Part shown: positions 10,113 through 20,287 of the stretch, piece after piece
Numbering within the stretch: position 1 is the stretch's first letter
How the letters are laid out: each line of letters opens with the position of its first letter
From: Euclidia mi
Taxonomy: Eukaryota > Arthropoda > Insecta > Lepidoptera > Erebidae
NCBI GenBank assembly: GCA_944739405.2
Contig: OX123192.2
Span: 51,140,486-51,204,485 of the forward strand
Length of the DNA stretch: 64,000 nucleotides
Reading direction: 5' to 3'
Translations under genes and position numbers: made by a program
The notes under the pieces: model-generated
Databases searched by the model: none
What the model was told of the DNA's origin: nothing
Seen by the model: only the letters and a program-made list of their open reading frames with translations

Positions 10113-11408
10113 CTAGTTTTTTGAAACTGTAGGGGTCGACTTAGATTTACAATTGGGGCAGTCTGACACCTTGAAACCCTTTGTGCCGCACTTAAAACAG
10201 ATTAGGTAGTGTGGCTGACGGCAATTACGTAATGAGTGCGAATTGCATCTACAACGCACGCAAAAAGTTTTATTTATATTAGAAGTACTTGATACGGCGT
10301 TGACTTGTGGTACAGATTTGTATCTCGATGTATCGGCAACAGAGTTATATTTATTGAAGTGATTATGATTGTAAACATTTTTGTTTGAAGAAAAATTAGA
10401 AAACGGATAATTATACGCTAGATCGGGTGCTACAGTATTCTTTGAAACTTTAGGGGGTTCAGAAAATTGCTTACTGCGACTTTGGTAATTTTCGAAAAGA
10501 CGACAAACTTCGACCAGACTATTAACATCAACAACCTTTGCAGTGAGCAGACAATTAGTGTAACAAGGTCTAATATTATTTAGTAAAATTTCTAGCTTCT
10601 CCGAATCAGCGATAGGAGAACTAAGTCGCGAAAACAGACCGTGCATTTTTGCCACGTAAATAATTATTGATTCGTTCTCGCCTTGTGAGCGCTGACGAAT
10701 CTCCGTCATAAGTCGATAATCGTAGTTATGCGGACTAAAATCTCGTTTTAAAAGTTCGCAAAGTTCTAACCAAGTCTTAACATTATTTTTAACAGAACGA
10801 TACCAAACTAGTGCGTCACCCGAAAATATTTCAAAAGCGAAAGACAACATCTTGTCATGTGGAATAGATCTACAGGACATAAATTCATCATTTTTTTCAA
10901 TAAAAGATCTTACACATGATTTACCGTTAAATTTGAATTTACCTAATTCCGAGAAGAGCTTACGGTCGTAATTATAGGAAGTGTTTCCCTCTGCCACTGA
11001 GCAATCCGACCGCGAACTACGGCTCGTGATTAATTGTAATTTCGCATATAAGTCATTAAATTTATTCCACACAGACTCAATTTTTTTAATATCAAGACGG
11101 CCGGTATCCACCCTATTCAGTCGATGAAAACAATGGTGAAGCACGGTTTCGACCTTCTGTTGAAGCTCGGAGGTATAGTTTGCTTCCAACATAGATAAGT
11201 GTTTATTTGATCTTAATAACGACTTTTCCACTTCAGCCCCATCCTCCTCTGGTGGGAAGGGTGAAGATAATATATCCTCCGAGGGAATTTTAACTGAAAG
11301 TTTAGCGATTTGTTTGCGGGGATCGTCAGGCTTTGAAACGCCGCGTATTGTGGTCTCATATTCTAATTCCGCTTTAGTCAATAATGAGAAATTTATAATG
11401 TAAGCCAT
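10113..11408 (-). CDS. gag: Gypsy Gag polyprotein
   Basis: This 431-codon ORF starts with ATG at 11406-11408 and ends with TAG at 10113-10115. A central block (about residues 150-300, FRTFS-like capsid fold with ALVWYRSVKNNVKTW) resembles Ty3/gypsy capsid. Two zinc knuckles follow near residues 385-415. The first, CVRCRCNSHSLRNC, fits CX2CX4HX4C. The second, CFKCGTKGFKVSDC, has Phe in place of His, as in several insect gypsy Gags. Gag would assemble the cytoplasmic particle and bind element RNA. No frameshift is visible inside gag, unlike pol. Confidence 0.9.
   Translation of the reverse strand: MAYIINFSLLTKAELEYETTIRGVSKPDDPRKQIAKLSVKIPSEDILSSPFPPEEDGAEVEKSLLRSNKHLSMLEANYTSELQQKVETVLHHCFHRLNRVDTGRLDIKKIESVWNKFNDLYAKLQLITSRSSRSDCSVAEGNTSYNYDRKLFSELGKFKFNGKSCVRSFIEKNDEFMSCRSIPHDKMLSFAFEIFSGDALVWYRSVKNNVKTWLELCELLKRDFSPHNYDYRLMTEIRQRSQGENESIIIYVAKMHGLFSRLSSPIADSEKLEILLNNIRPCYTNCLLTAKVVDVNSLVEVCRLFENYQSRSKQFSEPPKVSKNTVAPDLAYNYPFSNFSSNKNVYNHNHFNKYNSVADTSRYKSVPQVNAVSSTSNINKTFCVRCRCNSHSLRNCRQPHYLICFKCGTKGFKVSDCPNCKSKSTPTVSKN
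10116..10122 (-). promoter_or_regulatory. Slippery heptamer A AAA AAC, -1 frameshift site
   Basis: In gag phase the minus strand reads A AAA AAC directly followed by the TAG stop. This is a classic X XXY YYZ slippery site. A -1 slip at this site leads into exactly the frame that encodes the protease. I see no strong downstream hairpin, and the adjacent stop codon may be the pausing signal. Confidence 0.75.
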
Positions 11409-11894
11409 TATTTCAAAACAATAATAGAAAATCTAAGTATTTACGCCGGTACTAGAAAAAAATTTAATATCGCCAGAAAATCGAATACCGTGCTAAAAAA
11501 GCTGAAATACACTAAATTATACAATGGTGTGATGATTGGTAAAGGATTAAGAAAAAATTCTTAAAGGTCACTCAAAGGTTGAATCACAATATTTTTTTCG
11601 CGAACACGAGGCACGTTAGTTCAACGGCTTAGCGGTTAGAACCGGTTGGCGGCTCGACACGCTGCCCGCGGTCGAACGTGATTTTAGACCGACGTTAATT
11701 AAATCACCGTTATGTTATTTACACAGTTAAATTGCTTATGGCCAACCAAAATAGATAGAAACTGTACCTGTACGCAATTCACCACACCAGAATATATGCA
11801 CACACAGGAGAAAAATATACAAGAGAAAAAGAAATTATTTCACTCACCTGTAAAGTGCCAACCTACGTTTTTAAAAATATATTTAAAAATTCTA
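11409..11894 (-). other. Gypsy 5' leader
   Basis: About 490 bp lie between the primer site and the gag start. An open frame at 11712-11966 on the plus strand runs antisense into the LTR and has no motif. A segment at 11630-11685 is richer in GC and faintly tRNA-like (TTAGCGGTTAGAACC ... CGGTCGAAC), but I cannot establish a tRNA origin. Confidence 0.6.
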
Positions 11895-11904
11895 TTGGGC
11901 GCCA
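11895..11904 (-). other. Primer binding site, tRNA-Lys type
   Basis: On the minus strand TGGCGCCCAA follows the 5' LTR with one base between. TGGCGCCC is complementary to the 3' end of tRNA-Lys as used by several gypsy elements and retroviruses. Matching beyond about ten bases is weak. Confidence 0.8.
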
Positions 11905-11905
11905 A

Positions 11906-12301
11906 TGTCGCACGAGTGATTGATTTTCACGGGATAGCCGGGATCAATCACTCGCCGAGCAATTAAAAAGAGATAATTAGGTTGTCTTACGGGAAATAAA
12001 TAAAAAATATCACCAGGAAAGATTAAACTCGCGTTATATTCCAGATTCATAATGGTTTTGATTACATAAAAGAACTGACACTTGAGGTTAACCGACTAGA
12101 CAATTATCCAGGGCGTAGGTGGTAGGTTGACACTCCACAGGTCCTCGGATGAGTACTCAGCTTTGACGTGTGTCTCCCAGCAGAAAAAAGGGCCCAACCA
12201 CGTGTGTCGCCGGTATATATAGGGTCGGCAAGCGGGAGAGGGCTCCCCACTGCAGTGCGTCATCGTAGCGGGGCTCGCAAGTGCCGAGGCACGACGTCAC
12301 A
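11906..12301 (-). repeat. Gypsy 5' LTR
   Basis: 396-bp partner of 5320-5715 with the same terminal bases. It holds the promoter in element orientation. It is followed on the right by CGTG, the target duplication. Confidence 0.95.
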
Positions 12302-12390
12302 CGTGTGATCTAAAATTCATAATATGGCGAAATGTGGGTGTGAAATTACACCTCTACCTACCCCTTTGGGGACACAGGCGTGAGTATTTT
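12302..12390 (+). repeat. SINE 3' side, split by gypsy
   Basis: The sequence CGAAATGTGGGTGTGAAATT, then ACACCTCTACCTACCCCTTT and GGGGACACAGGCGTGAGT, matches the tail of the SINEs at 41962-42034 and 42980-43036. With 5306-5319 it forms the pre-insertion SINE. Confidence 0.8.
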
Positions 12391-13429
12391 TTTAATTTGT
12401 CATCTCGCCCTTGTTCAGCGAAGTGGACTCTGGTCTAAAACTTCTCTCATAGCAAAAAGTGGCCAGTGGCCAGTATCCAGCAGCGAAACAGCATATGTAC
12501 AGCTGGCACAGCAGCAGGGAATTACAAGACGGTAAGGGTCTGAACTCACAGCATAGTTTTTGCAGTGGAGCACAACAAATTTGAAAGTATCTTTGGCATT
12601 CAGGAACGGCAGAAGCTTACGGTCTTGTTGTTCTGCTTGCTCTCTAAGACTCTTTAGGCTTGCCAAGCTAAAAAAATGGAAGTGCTGTGAATGAAATGTC
12701 GAAGTCAAAGTATAATGGCAACACGATTATTTCTCCATTTCAAAACTGGTATGATTTGTGTTCCATTGACCTATGACCTATAAAAGCAGTAATTGATAGT
12801 AGCGCTTTTCGTTATTTTTCACCTGTCGGATTTTCGTTTATGCATTCAAAGCAAACCGTCAATTTAGACCTAACCCTTTCTTTGAAAGTGGGCCAAACAT
12901 ATACGATTTTATCAATTTGACCACATCAAACCAAAGCTTTGCACTTACGAGAGTGGAATTCGAAGCAGTTTTTTAAGCCCGCCCTAAGAGCCCTTAATAA
13001 GTAAGTAGGCACGTGAGAATTGTCAAAACGGTGGTCCAGGGACAAATTTGGGACAAATAAGGGACACTAAGGAACAAGGGCAGCTGTTTTCGTAGCTCGT
13101 TATTTTGCTTGCTTTTTGGGTATCAATGAGTGTAAGGGTTAGTTCCAAATGACTGTTTTATTATATTGTAGATATTTTGAAATAAATTTAAATAGTAATA
13201 TACAATTTTATTTACAGATTTTAGGGGTCAATTTAAGATTTACAGATGGAAGGAGAGGTCTTTTTCACTATTAATCGTTTTGGTTGCTTTATAAAACTCG
13301 TTATCCTAGTTCCTACGGTGTACGGTACCTATCCTATACAAACATGCTGACATTTTTTTAACATACTTAGGTACTTCACGATGCCATTTTTTTAAGTTTA
13401 ACAAATAATATTAATTTATGGCTTTGTGA
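12391..13429. other. Noncoding; one unrecognised ORF
   Basis: A 97-codon frame on the minus strand (12415-12708) is the only notable one. It has a Cys cluster (IPCCCASCTYA) and codon use less AT-biased than its flanks, but no domain I recognise. It could be a decayed exon or part of an unlisted repeat. The remainder is AT-rich. Confidence 0.35.
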
Positions 13430-13535
13430 AAGGTAGCGATAGCCTAATGGAGATACCAACAGTCTGCCATGTAGAGGGTATCGGATTTGAATCCACGGAG
13501 CGCACCATTGACTTTTCAATGTTTTATGCGCATTG
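13430..13535 (+). repeat. SINE head fragment
   Basis: Plus-strand TAGCGATAGCCTAATGG (box A-like) and GGATTTGAATCCACGG (box B-like) match the tRNA-like head of the SINE at 46505-46825. It is truncated after GACTTTTC. Confidence 0.6.
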
Positions 13536-13548
13536 AATTTTATTGTTA

Positions 13549-13795
13549 ACTAGCAACCCGTCTCGGCTTCGCACGGGTGCAAAAAATTTGTTTATTTACG
13601 ACATCACATTAGAAACCTCTAAAACTATCAGTGTTTCTCTACTATATCATGCATGTATTATACATGTAAACCTTTCTCTTGAATCACTCTATCTATTAAA
13701 GAACCGCTTGAAAATCCGTTGCGTAGTTTTAAAGATTTAAGCATACATAGGGACAGACCGACAGAAGACAGACTTTGTTTTATACTATGTAGTGA
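13549..13795 (+). repeat. LINE 3' tail fragment
   Basis: ACTAGCAACCCGTCTCGGCT begins a block that ends near GGGACAGACCGACAGAAGAC and TATACTATGTAGTGATT. This word order, with ATCACTCTATCTATTAAA and CGTTGCGTAGTTTTAAAGAT in the middle, is typical of insect non-LTR 3' tails. A piece of the same middle block recurs near 34930-34990. Confidence 0.5.
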
Positions 13796-14348
13796 TTCTT
13801 GCTTGTTTCGTGCCTCGGAGAGCACGCTATGCCCTCGGTCCCGTTATATGGCGCCAGTACCTCTAAATAATCTGACACTAGTCTAAACCATGGAATATCG
13901 TTATCAGACAGGTCAGACAGGCAGTGGCTCTGTGGAAAAAATATATTCAGCCAAATCCGATTACACTATAGAGCGGAACCCAGGTTGAAACTCGGATGAT
14001 GCTACATGCGTTGGTGGAATGCCCTAATATGGCATAAGATATCAGGAATTGTGCGCATATAAAGTAGATTTAACTTTCATAATTTTTAATTTCCTCCTGA
14101 TAATATTATTTCAGGTCGTTTAGTATCATCCAGTATTTGGGTCAGAGGTTTTACCTATTCATCCGTGATATTAAATTGCCTGTATGTATCCCTAGGGTCC
14201 CTAAGTCATCAATCATAGAGCTAGTTTGAAAACGATTACACAAGCAGTCACGCGTGCCCTCAATAAATCAGTACCCAATACGTAAGTATGTACCGTACAT
14301 ATATTCCTTTGACAGCGATTTATGTCCTTGCTATGACGTCATAAATAT
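13796..14348. other. Noncoding, nothing recognised
   Basis: No open frame with a motif and no clear repeat boundary. Confidence 0.4.
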
Positions 14349-14354
14349 GATAGG

Positions 14355-14640
14355 CAAATATATATTTTTTTTATAGAAATAAGCGGCAAACGAGCAGACG
14401 GATCGCTTGATGGTAAGCAATTATCGCCGCCCATGGACACAAGCAACACCACAGGAGTCACAAGTGCGTTGCCGCCCCTTGGGGTTGGGAAAAGGGATAG
14501 AAGGAGGAGTGGGATGAGGAAGCGAGAAGGAAGAGGGGATGGGTCCTCCGGCACTTTCACTCACCGAACGAAACGCAACAGTTTAGGTACTGTTACTTTA
14601 CGTCGATTTTCTGTGAGAGGGTAGTACTTCCCCGGTCGAG
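14355..14640 (-). repeat. Interspersed repeat, copy 1
   Basis: Closely similar to 41480-41740. Shared words include GGCAAACGAGCAGACGGATC, ACACAAGCAACACCACAGGA and CTGTGAGAGGGTAGTACTTC. Both copies start with a T-run on the plus strand, which fits a poly(A)-tailed retroposon on the minus strand. Open frames crossing it on both strands are not conserved between the two copies. Confidence 0.75.
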
Positions 14641-14756
14641 CCAACCCATTCATGCTGAAATCAGCAAGGCTCTGCTACCTATAATGCATGCATGGAAAGA
14701 TTTTCCACCTTTTTTCTTCCTATTGTTTTAAATACTTCAGAAGATTATTGTGAACT

Positions 14757-14940
14757 AGAAGATGCCCGCAGCTACGCACATTTTTTTTTTAGTTTAACCG
14801 TTTCTGCCCAATCCCGTCTTAGTGCACCCCTACGGTCTCCATGCCAAATGTCAGATTCTTGCGCTTAATAGTTTTGACTGCAGCGTGTCTGTCAGTCAGT
14901 CAGTAACGCAGTAATTTGGTATATACAGTTAAGTGAATAT
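14757..14940 (+). repeat. LINE 3' tail fragment
   Basis: AACTAGAAGATGCCCGCAGC starts a tail-like block with CACCCCTACGGT, CATGCCAAATGTCAGATTCT and GTCAGTCAGTCAGTAACGCA. The second half is shared with 44180-44300. Confidence 0.5.
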
Positions 14941-15525
14941 GCCGAACTTCTAGTGCTACAAATTTTATAATGGTCGTCTTCTCCATTAGCATATTGGCCG
15001 TCTTCTCTTTCTACTATTAGCAGCAGAGATCCATCAGCCAACATTTATTTTGACAGACATTAAAATTTTCATTATATTTTGGTTACCAAAACATCTTACG
15101 AGTCAAAATATTATAATAATGCACTGAGGCAATGCGTTTTTCCAAAAAAAATTGCGGGCAATAAACGTTCCAGAAGTGTTACCATCCGCAATAATAATAA
15201 TATGTATTATGCCCGATATCATCAAATGATACTGTAATACTGTGTATGATTGATGATGTAACTTCATTTAGTTCATTACAGCAAACTGATATTGGTCCAG
15301 AGCCTAAATGCCAATATCGGAAATATCATGTTATGCTAATGATTACTATTGGGACATTGAGGTAACTGTATTGGGACATAGGTTTTAGTAGGCTAAGTTA
15401 GAGTTCTTTCTGAATTCCTAGTGATTCATACAATACGTACTTAACGTATTACCATCGTATTACTGTGCGGTTACTTCAAATTACCTTAAAAGTACTAGAC
15501 TTTATACGTTATAGACTTAATAAAT
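14941..15525. other. Noncoding, nothing recognised
   Basis: No supported gene or repeat edge. There are short AT-rich inverted words only. Confidence 0.4.
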
Positions 15526-15529
15526 GAAG

Positions 15530-15690
15530 AGTTGGTAAGGTCACCACTTGGGTGGGTAACCGCTTGTTGGGGCATTCACATCGTGCTTTGGAGGCCACTA
15601 AAAGGCTTCAGTACCGATTTCTGTCTCAAGACAAAAATCGCTAAGCCATCTTGGTTTTCAAACCTATATATACTCCTTCTCCAGAGTGGA
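15530..15690 (+). repeat. 5S-rRNA-type SINE, 5' truncated
   Basis: CACCACTTGGGTGGGTAACC corresponds to the box C region of a 5S-derived head, followed by GGGGCATTCACATCGTGCTT and TCTCAAGACAAAAATCGCTA. The order matches the fuller copy at 61250-61510. Most of the 5S head is missing. Confidence 0.65.
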
Positions 15691-16484
15691 CCATTCACAA
15701 GTTTATAGGCTAAGAAGACCAAGTTGGTAACAATAAACGGACAAAGTGGCCATTATGAAATTAAGTCAATGTTGTTTGTCTTCTTAATTTCCATTCAACT
15801 TTCTTCAAAACCATTTTCCCGCAGTTGAGACCATTCATAAATTCAAAGAACTACAGTACAACGCACATCCCTATTCTGTCATTGTATAGCTTCACTGATT
15901 CATGTTCCTGTAAATCTTATTAAAATTTTATATAGAAAGAATTCGCCTCCGAAAACTCGTTAAAGAATTTGGACAATTTATGCGATGCCTGCGGCGAATA
16001 CTTGTGACCGCAAAAGGGACAGTGTTCATGTTATTCCGAAAGAGCAAGTAATATTTGACGATCGTGGAAATGTTCCCAATTTTGGTTGTATATAGGAATG
16101 CCCTTGATTCTGTATAAGTAAATGTGATTTACTAGAATATTTATATACATTTTGAGCATGCTGCGCCTTGAACTGTAAGTTAAATTAACTCGACCATGAA
16201 ACAGAACCTAAACTCAAGAGGGCGTGTCAAAACTAGGTAAAACAAAACGCATCGAACGTAATAAAATGTAATATTTTTTGTGAACTGAATAAAAGAAATA
16301 ACTACAAATAATATAACTTTTACCTTTCAATTTAAAATGGTTAAGTGTGACTTTGAACTGCAGATGTAAAATATTTGATACACGTGAGTACAGCGATATG
16401 TCGGTGTAATTAATGTAATTATCTATTTAACCTTTATGAATATAGGCATCAAGATACATTAAATAGTTCATCATAATCTTAGCG
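15691..16484. other. Noncoding, nothing recognised
   Basis: AT-rich DNA without a motif-bearing ORF. It may include unrecognisable upstream parts of the Penelope-like remnant that follows. Confidence 0.35.
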
Positions 16485-16559
16485 TTGTCCTTGTTACGAT
16501 CCAAGACACTCACTTTGGAGCACGGGTTCCGCTTTCCAACTATACCGTTTCTATTTCAC

Positions 16560-16800
16560 CTGGTTTCTAGCATCCTTAGTTTAGGTTTAGGTCGAAGTTA
16601 TAAGCTGAAATATAAAGAACATTTAGCGGCGTTTAGAAACAACCAGCCGCAAAAGTCTCATTTTGCCGAACATTTACTTCAAACGGGCCATAGTCTAAAT
16701 AGCGGACATTCATTTGACGTCATACACACTTGTCAAAAGGGTATTAGAATGTGCGTATTGGAATAATTAGAAATTTTAAAGCGGGACAAGCATACATTAC
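16560..16800 (+). pseudogene. Penelope GIY-YIG endonuclease fragment
   Basis: The 93-codon frame ending at 16766 contains GRSYKLKYKEHLAAFRNNQP and then KSHFAEHLLQTGHS. These match the conserved Arg/Glu-bearing part of the GIY-YIG domain in Penelope proteins (form: G+S...R..EH ... S..A.HL..TGH). The GIY and YIG residues themselves are not recognisable upstream. After the stop at 16764-16766 the same frame continues with LEILKRDKHTLLNDQT-like words, so the stop is probably a nonsense change. The enzyme would nick DNA for element insertion. This copy is dead. Confidence 0.65.
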
Positions 16801-16949
16801 TGAACGATCAAACCACCTTTAAGGGGTCCCCATTACTGAATATAGTCGCATACCGTCATAATGACTCACATCAGTCGAGCAACGGTGGGAATTAGAAAGT
16901 ACAATCGTTTATAAGACATGCACATGGTAGGAAAGCGCTCAGTCGTTGC

Positions 16950-16995
16950 TCATCGCTCCTGAGGATGCCTCATGCAGAGGCGAAACACGAGTCGA
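16950..16995 (+). ncRNA. Hammerhead-ribozyme-like core
   Basis: The conserved core CTGAGGA (16959-16965, form CUGANGA) is followed by stem II GCCTC/GAGGC (16967-16971 with 16977-16981), then GAAA (16982-16985), a minimal stem III CACGAG and a GTC cleavage triplet (16991-16993). The spacing fits the compact hammerheads of Penelope-like elements. Stem III has a mismatch (A987/A990 positions) and stem I pairs poorly, so this copy may be inactive. Confidence 0.6.
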
Positions 16996-17100
16996 AGAAT
17001 AGTCGGCGCATACAGCGGAATACCGCAAGACAGGTATCTTCCTGGAACCCATACCATCACCATCCTATAGCCCTTATCCTTTTAGAGGAGTTAGGTATTG

Positions 17101-17599
17101 TCATATTATATTTGGATATATACATATTGCAATAGTTGGGGTGATCAATCCGAGAGTGCGTGGTGGGGTCCTCTTTCCTTCCATGAGGTTATCCTTAGTG
17201 GTAGGTTGATTGGCACCCATATTATCACATACGACGCCAAACCAGCATTTCCTTAGCACGTTTTATTAAACGATGCCCGTAGTGTAACTGCGTACTAAGC
17301 GGTTATTACATTCATTAGAAGAAAATTTTGTAAAGATTTTTCCGCTATTTCCTTGGAGGAAATACGAACGAAACGTCGTCGGCCCTTTATCGCTTGCAAG
17401 ATCTTGTTTTTCACTTAGTTACGTGACCGTAATGTGGGAAATGGAATTGAGGTCCTTGTAACCCCCGCGTACCGTAGAGAAATTGAAGCGACAAAATAAT
17501 TTCAGCTATGGATTATACGAACATCTTAGCCTAAACCGGTTCTGTAATAACTTAATATAAAATCAGCCTTGTTTATAATATATACTTGATTTTTTTGTA
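17101..17599. other. Noncoding, nothing recognised
   Basis: No motif-bearing ORF and no repeat edge recognised. Confidence 0.4.
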
Positions 17600-17790
17600 G
17601 CAGTGGTAGTGTGACTTGTCTAGTCGTTAGTTATAGATCGGCAAAGTTAAGCAATGTTCACAGAGGTCTCCATTTAGATGGGTGATCGCTTGAGAGTTAT
17701 TTTCGTCTCTGTGCTAACATTCTTTAGAGAACACATAATAAAGCTGTCTTTCTCGGTTCTTGTTTTAGTTGCAGATATTTCAGACAACAA
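17600..17790 (+). repeat. 5S-rRNA-type SINE
   Basis: GATCGGCAAAGTTAAGCAAT and GATGGGTGATCGCTTGAGAG keep the 5S internal promoter words (box A AGTTAAGC, box C GGATGGGTGA-like). The following body aligns by word order with 61340-61440 (AAGCTGTC...TTCTTGTTTTAG). Divergence is moderate. Confidence 0.65.
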
Positions 17791-18515
17791 TATAAGACAA
17801 GAATGACCTTCCCACGTTGCGAAACTATGCACTGTTAGATTTGACCCTGCCGCTTCAAAGTATGCAGGATCGATCCCTAAACAGGGCATCCCTTTGTCTG
17901 ATTTTTTAATTGTTGTTGAGAGTCGGGCTGTTCTTTGCTTCAATTGATCGAGTCTTTGTGAAATCTCCCATGGCGCACGCTTTATTCCTTATATGGTAAC
18001 TGTTTAAAAAAAGGAATAATTATATCTGAGGTATACAGCAAAATAGGTTAACACACCTACAGATAATAATAAAATTTTAATATCAAACAGAAATAAAACG
18101 CTCAATGCTCAATGCCAAAGGATTCGAATTAGAACCAAATAAGCGCAAATGACATTCAGCCCATATTGCTATAGCCAACTGATTCTTTCTTATAAACAAT
18201 AAACGATAGAAAACGAACGATGTATGTAATAACACTGATTACAAACCTTGTGCACGCCTTACGCAGCGCTTTATTGCAACGAAACTTAAGACGAAAATGT
18301 TTCTTGCACGGGAAACTACGAAATTGTGATTGTGTTTCCTCGAAGGACTGTATGGTCGTATATGTATTGTATGTGCTTGTGTGACAACGCATTTTGTAAA
18401 TTGTTGAGAAATATTTGTCTTTATCCATTGTCTTGTACTCGTAGTACAAGCTCTGCTTAGTTTGGAACTAGATGATGTTTTGTGTACGTTGAAGAATATT
18501 ATTTATTTATTTGTT
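17791..18515. other. Noncoding, nothing recognised
   Basis: Frames at 17674-17943 and 18156-18449 (minus) have no domain. A repetitive CAATGCTCAATGCC stretch near 18100 is too short to classify. Confidence 0.4.
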
Positions 18516-18516
18516 A

Positions 18517-19330
18517 CTAGCTGGTACCGGCGGCTTCGCACGCGGATAATAATAACATTTTATTTTAACTTTCATACTTTGGGATTACCGTATGACCTCC
18601 TCAATCCAGCCCTTTCGTAAAATTCATTCTTACTGAACTCCCCAAATAAATAAACTACTTCTCAGCCAAATCAAATTTTTATACGCCTGGCGATTTTCGT
18701 AAGTCAGTGATGAGTGAACTTTTGCTTCTATATGTATATATATATACGACATTGACTGGGTATCGCGATAACAGCACCACTTAGCGGGTCAGATTGTAGC
18801 TTATATTTAGCGTTATGAAGTCCTCTGCCTTCCAGTGAAAGTCGCATTTGAATCGGTTCAGCAATGCCAGAGATGACCCCGGACAAACAGAAAGAAAGAC
18901 AGACAGACCGACAGACAGACGGACAAAAATGTTGAAAAGTTTTGTTTAGGACTTAGAATCGTGAAACTAACTAAAAACAGTTGAAAAACATAGTAATTTT
19001 TAAATCACAGACAGACACTCCAATTTTATTTATACGTATAGATGAGTAGAGAAATTAAAGACTCGGTATCGCGACAACAGCGCTAGGTACCTGCCGGGTC
19101 AAATTTTACCCTATATGTAGCGCTATAAAGTCCTCTACCTTCCAGTGAAAATCGCATTTGAATCGGTTCAGCCATGCCAGAGATTACCCTGGACAAACAG
19201 AAAGACAGACAGACAAAAATGTCAAAAAGGGTTGTTTGGCACTTAGAATCGTGTAACTAATTATAAGCACTTGAATAAACATAGTTATTTTGAAATCACA
19301 GACAGACACTCCAATTTTATTTATGAATGA
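18517..19330 (+). repeat. LINE tail with two tandem ~290-bp units
   Basis: The block opens with CTAGCTGGTACCGGCGGCTT, a common start of insect non-LTR 3' tails. It then contains two head-to-tail units, about 18755-19042 and 19056-19325. Each runs from GGTATCGCGA through CGGGTCA, GAATCGGTTCAGC, GCCAGAGAT and a GACAGACA tract to CACTCCAATTTTATTTAT. A diverged third copy lies at 4720-4995. Confidence 0.7.
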
Positions 19331-19560
19331 AATGAAAATGAAATGAAAATATGATTTTGAAATGAAAAATGATTTATTTCTGCCACAACCAGACAAATTA
19401 CGTGGTAAAAGAAAGGTACACACCGAATAAAAAATATATATATAAAAAGTAACAAAAAATCAGCATAACACCAGACTCGCTGGCACTGATATTCTACGGG
19501 GCCCTGCTAGTGAGTCACGAAGGCGCAAAACAGTGGATACCCAAATACAATTATACATAG
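19325..19560 (-). repeat. LINE/SINE 3' end with ATTTC-type tail
   Basis: On the minus strand GGCAGAAATAAATCATTTTT runs into an imperfect CATTT/CATTTT array (19325-19370 on the plus strand), as in non-LTR 3' ends with short tandem tails. The body to its right has no coding part. Confidence 0.4.
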
Positions 19561-19599
19561 CAATATTTACCTACTTAAAATGTGTACAAAGTAAACAAT

Positions 19600-19745
19600 A
19601 ACAACATCACGCATTATTAGCAGCACGGGCGCGGGCCGCGCGTGCAGCATGGGGCGGAGTCTACGTCGCGTCAACCGGCGACAAAAAGAGACAACCGACA
19701 GACTGCTCACCGTACGCGCGGCGCGCACACGCACTGCGCTGTACA
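19600..19745. other. GC/CpG-rich patch
   Basis: About 140 bp include GGGCGCGGGCCGCGCGTGCA and ACGCGCGGCGCGCACACGCA, in strong contrast to the flanks. No ORF with a motif crosses it. It could be a promoter-like island or part of a GC-rich repeat. Confidence 0.35.
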
Positions 19746-20287
19746 GTCACGAGATCGTAGTGCAATAACAAAAGATTACGAGTTTGTTACAATAAATAGC
19801 GTGGTACATTAGTGCCTTAAAGTAAGCGTTAGGTACCTTAGTCGATCCAATCTCGTTGCCTTTCAGAATTGACGGGTATGAAAAGCAAGGAAATCTACAC
19901 CTGACATAGCACGATATGGCCGCACTCCATAGGTAAGTGTCTATAAAAGCTAACAATAATAACATAAATTGCAACACAAACATAGCAAGAAAATATACAT
20001 GATATATCGTGTCAGTTACAAAACTTTTCATAAGTACATAAATGTCCACACAACAATCATGACATAAGCATATATTTACACCTATCGATGCGAAAAAGAC
20101 TAGGTACCTATATTTTTTTAATACTTTTAGGTCAGCCTACCCCGCCTGATTTGTAATGGGAAAGACAATCAACGCTCTTAGTGAAGAAAGAAGTCTGTCA
20201 GCACAGCCACAAACACCACGGGCACCCGGCTACCAGTCTTCAGTACACATCAGCCACGTAATATGTACTAGAAGTATTTTGTTTATG
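19746..20287. other. Noncoding left flank of LINE
   Basis: AT-rich DNA; the frame 19747-20049 (minus) is hydrophobic but has no family signature. The LINE tail begins at about 20288. Confidence 0.4.

Larger units (their letters stand above)
5320..12301 (-). mobile_element. Ty3/gypsy LTR retrotransposon, full length
   Basis: A 6,982-bp LTR element on the minus strand. Two 396-bp LTRs (5320-5715 and 11906-12301) begin TG and end CA and are flanked by the 4-bp duplication CGTG (5316-5319 and 12302-12305). In element order it has LTR, tRNA-Lys type primer site, gag, protease, RT-RNase H-integrase, a 1.2-kb 3' region, polypurine tract and LTR. The protease-RT-RNase H-integrase order and the tRNA-Lys primer site place it in Ty3/gypsy. 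I see one LTR difference (G at 5600 against A in the other LTR), so insertion is recent on the scale of this locus. Pol has a stop and a frameshift, so this copy is not expected to make a complete Pol. No envelope-like ORF is present. Confidence 0.95.
16485..17100 (+). mobile_element. Penelope-like element, 3' remnant
   Basis: A truncated Penelope-like retroelement: the GIY-YIG endonuclease C-terminus is followed by about 250 bp of 3' sequence with a hammerhead-like core. Both features are known from Penelope-like elements, which carry a C-terminal GIY-YIG nuclease and hammerhead motifs in their terminal repeats. No reverse transcriptase part survives. The left edge is approximate. Confidence 0.65.

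Noticed and set aside
12415..12708. Host exon
   Set aside because: The frame has no recognisable domain and I cannot find convincing splice partners. It is kept only as an unrecognised ORF inside a noncoding entry.
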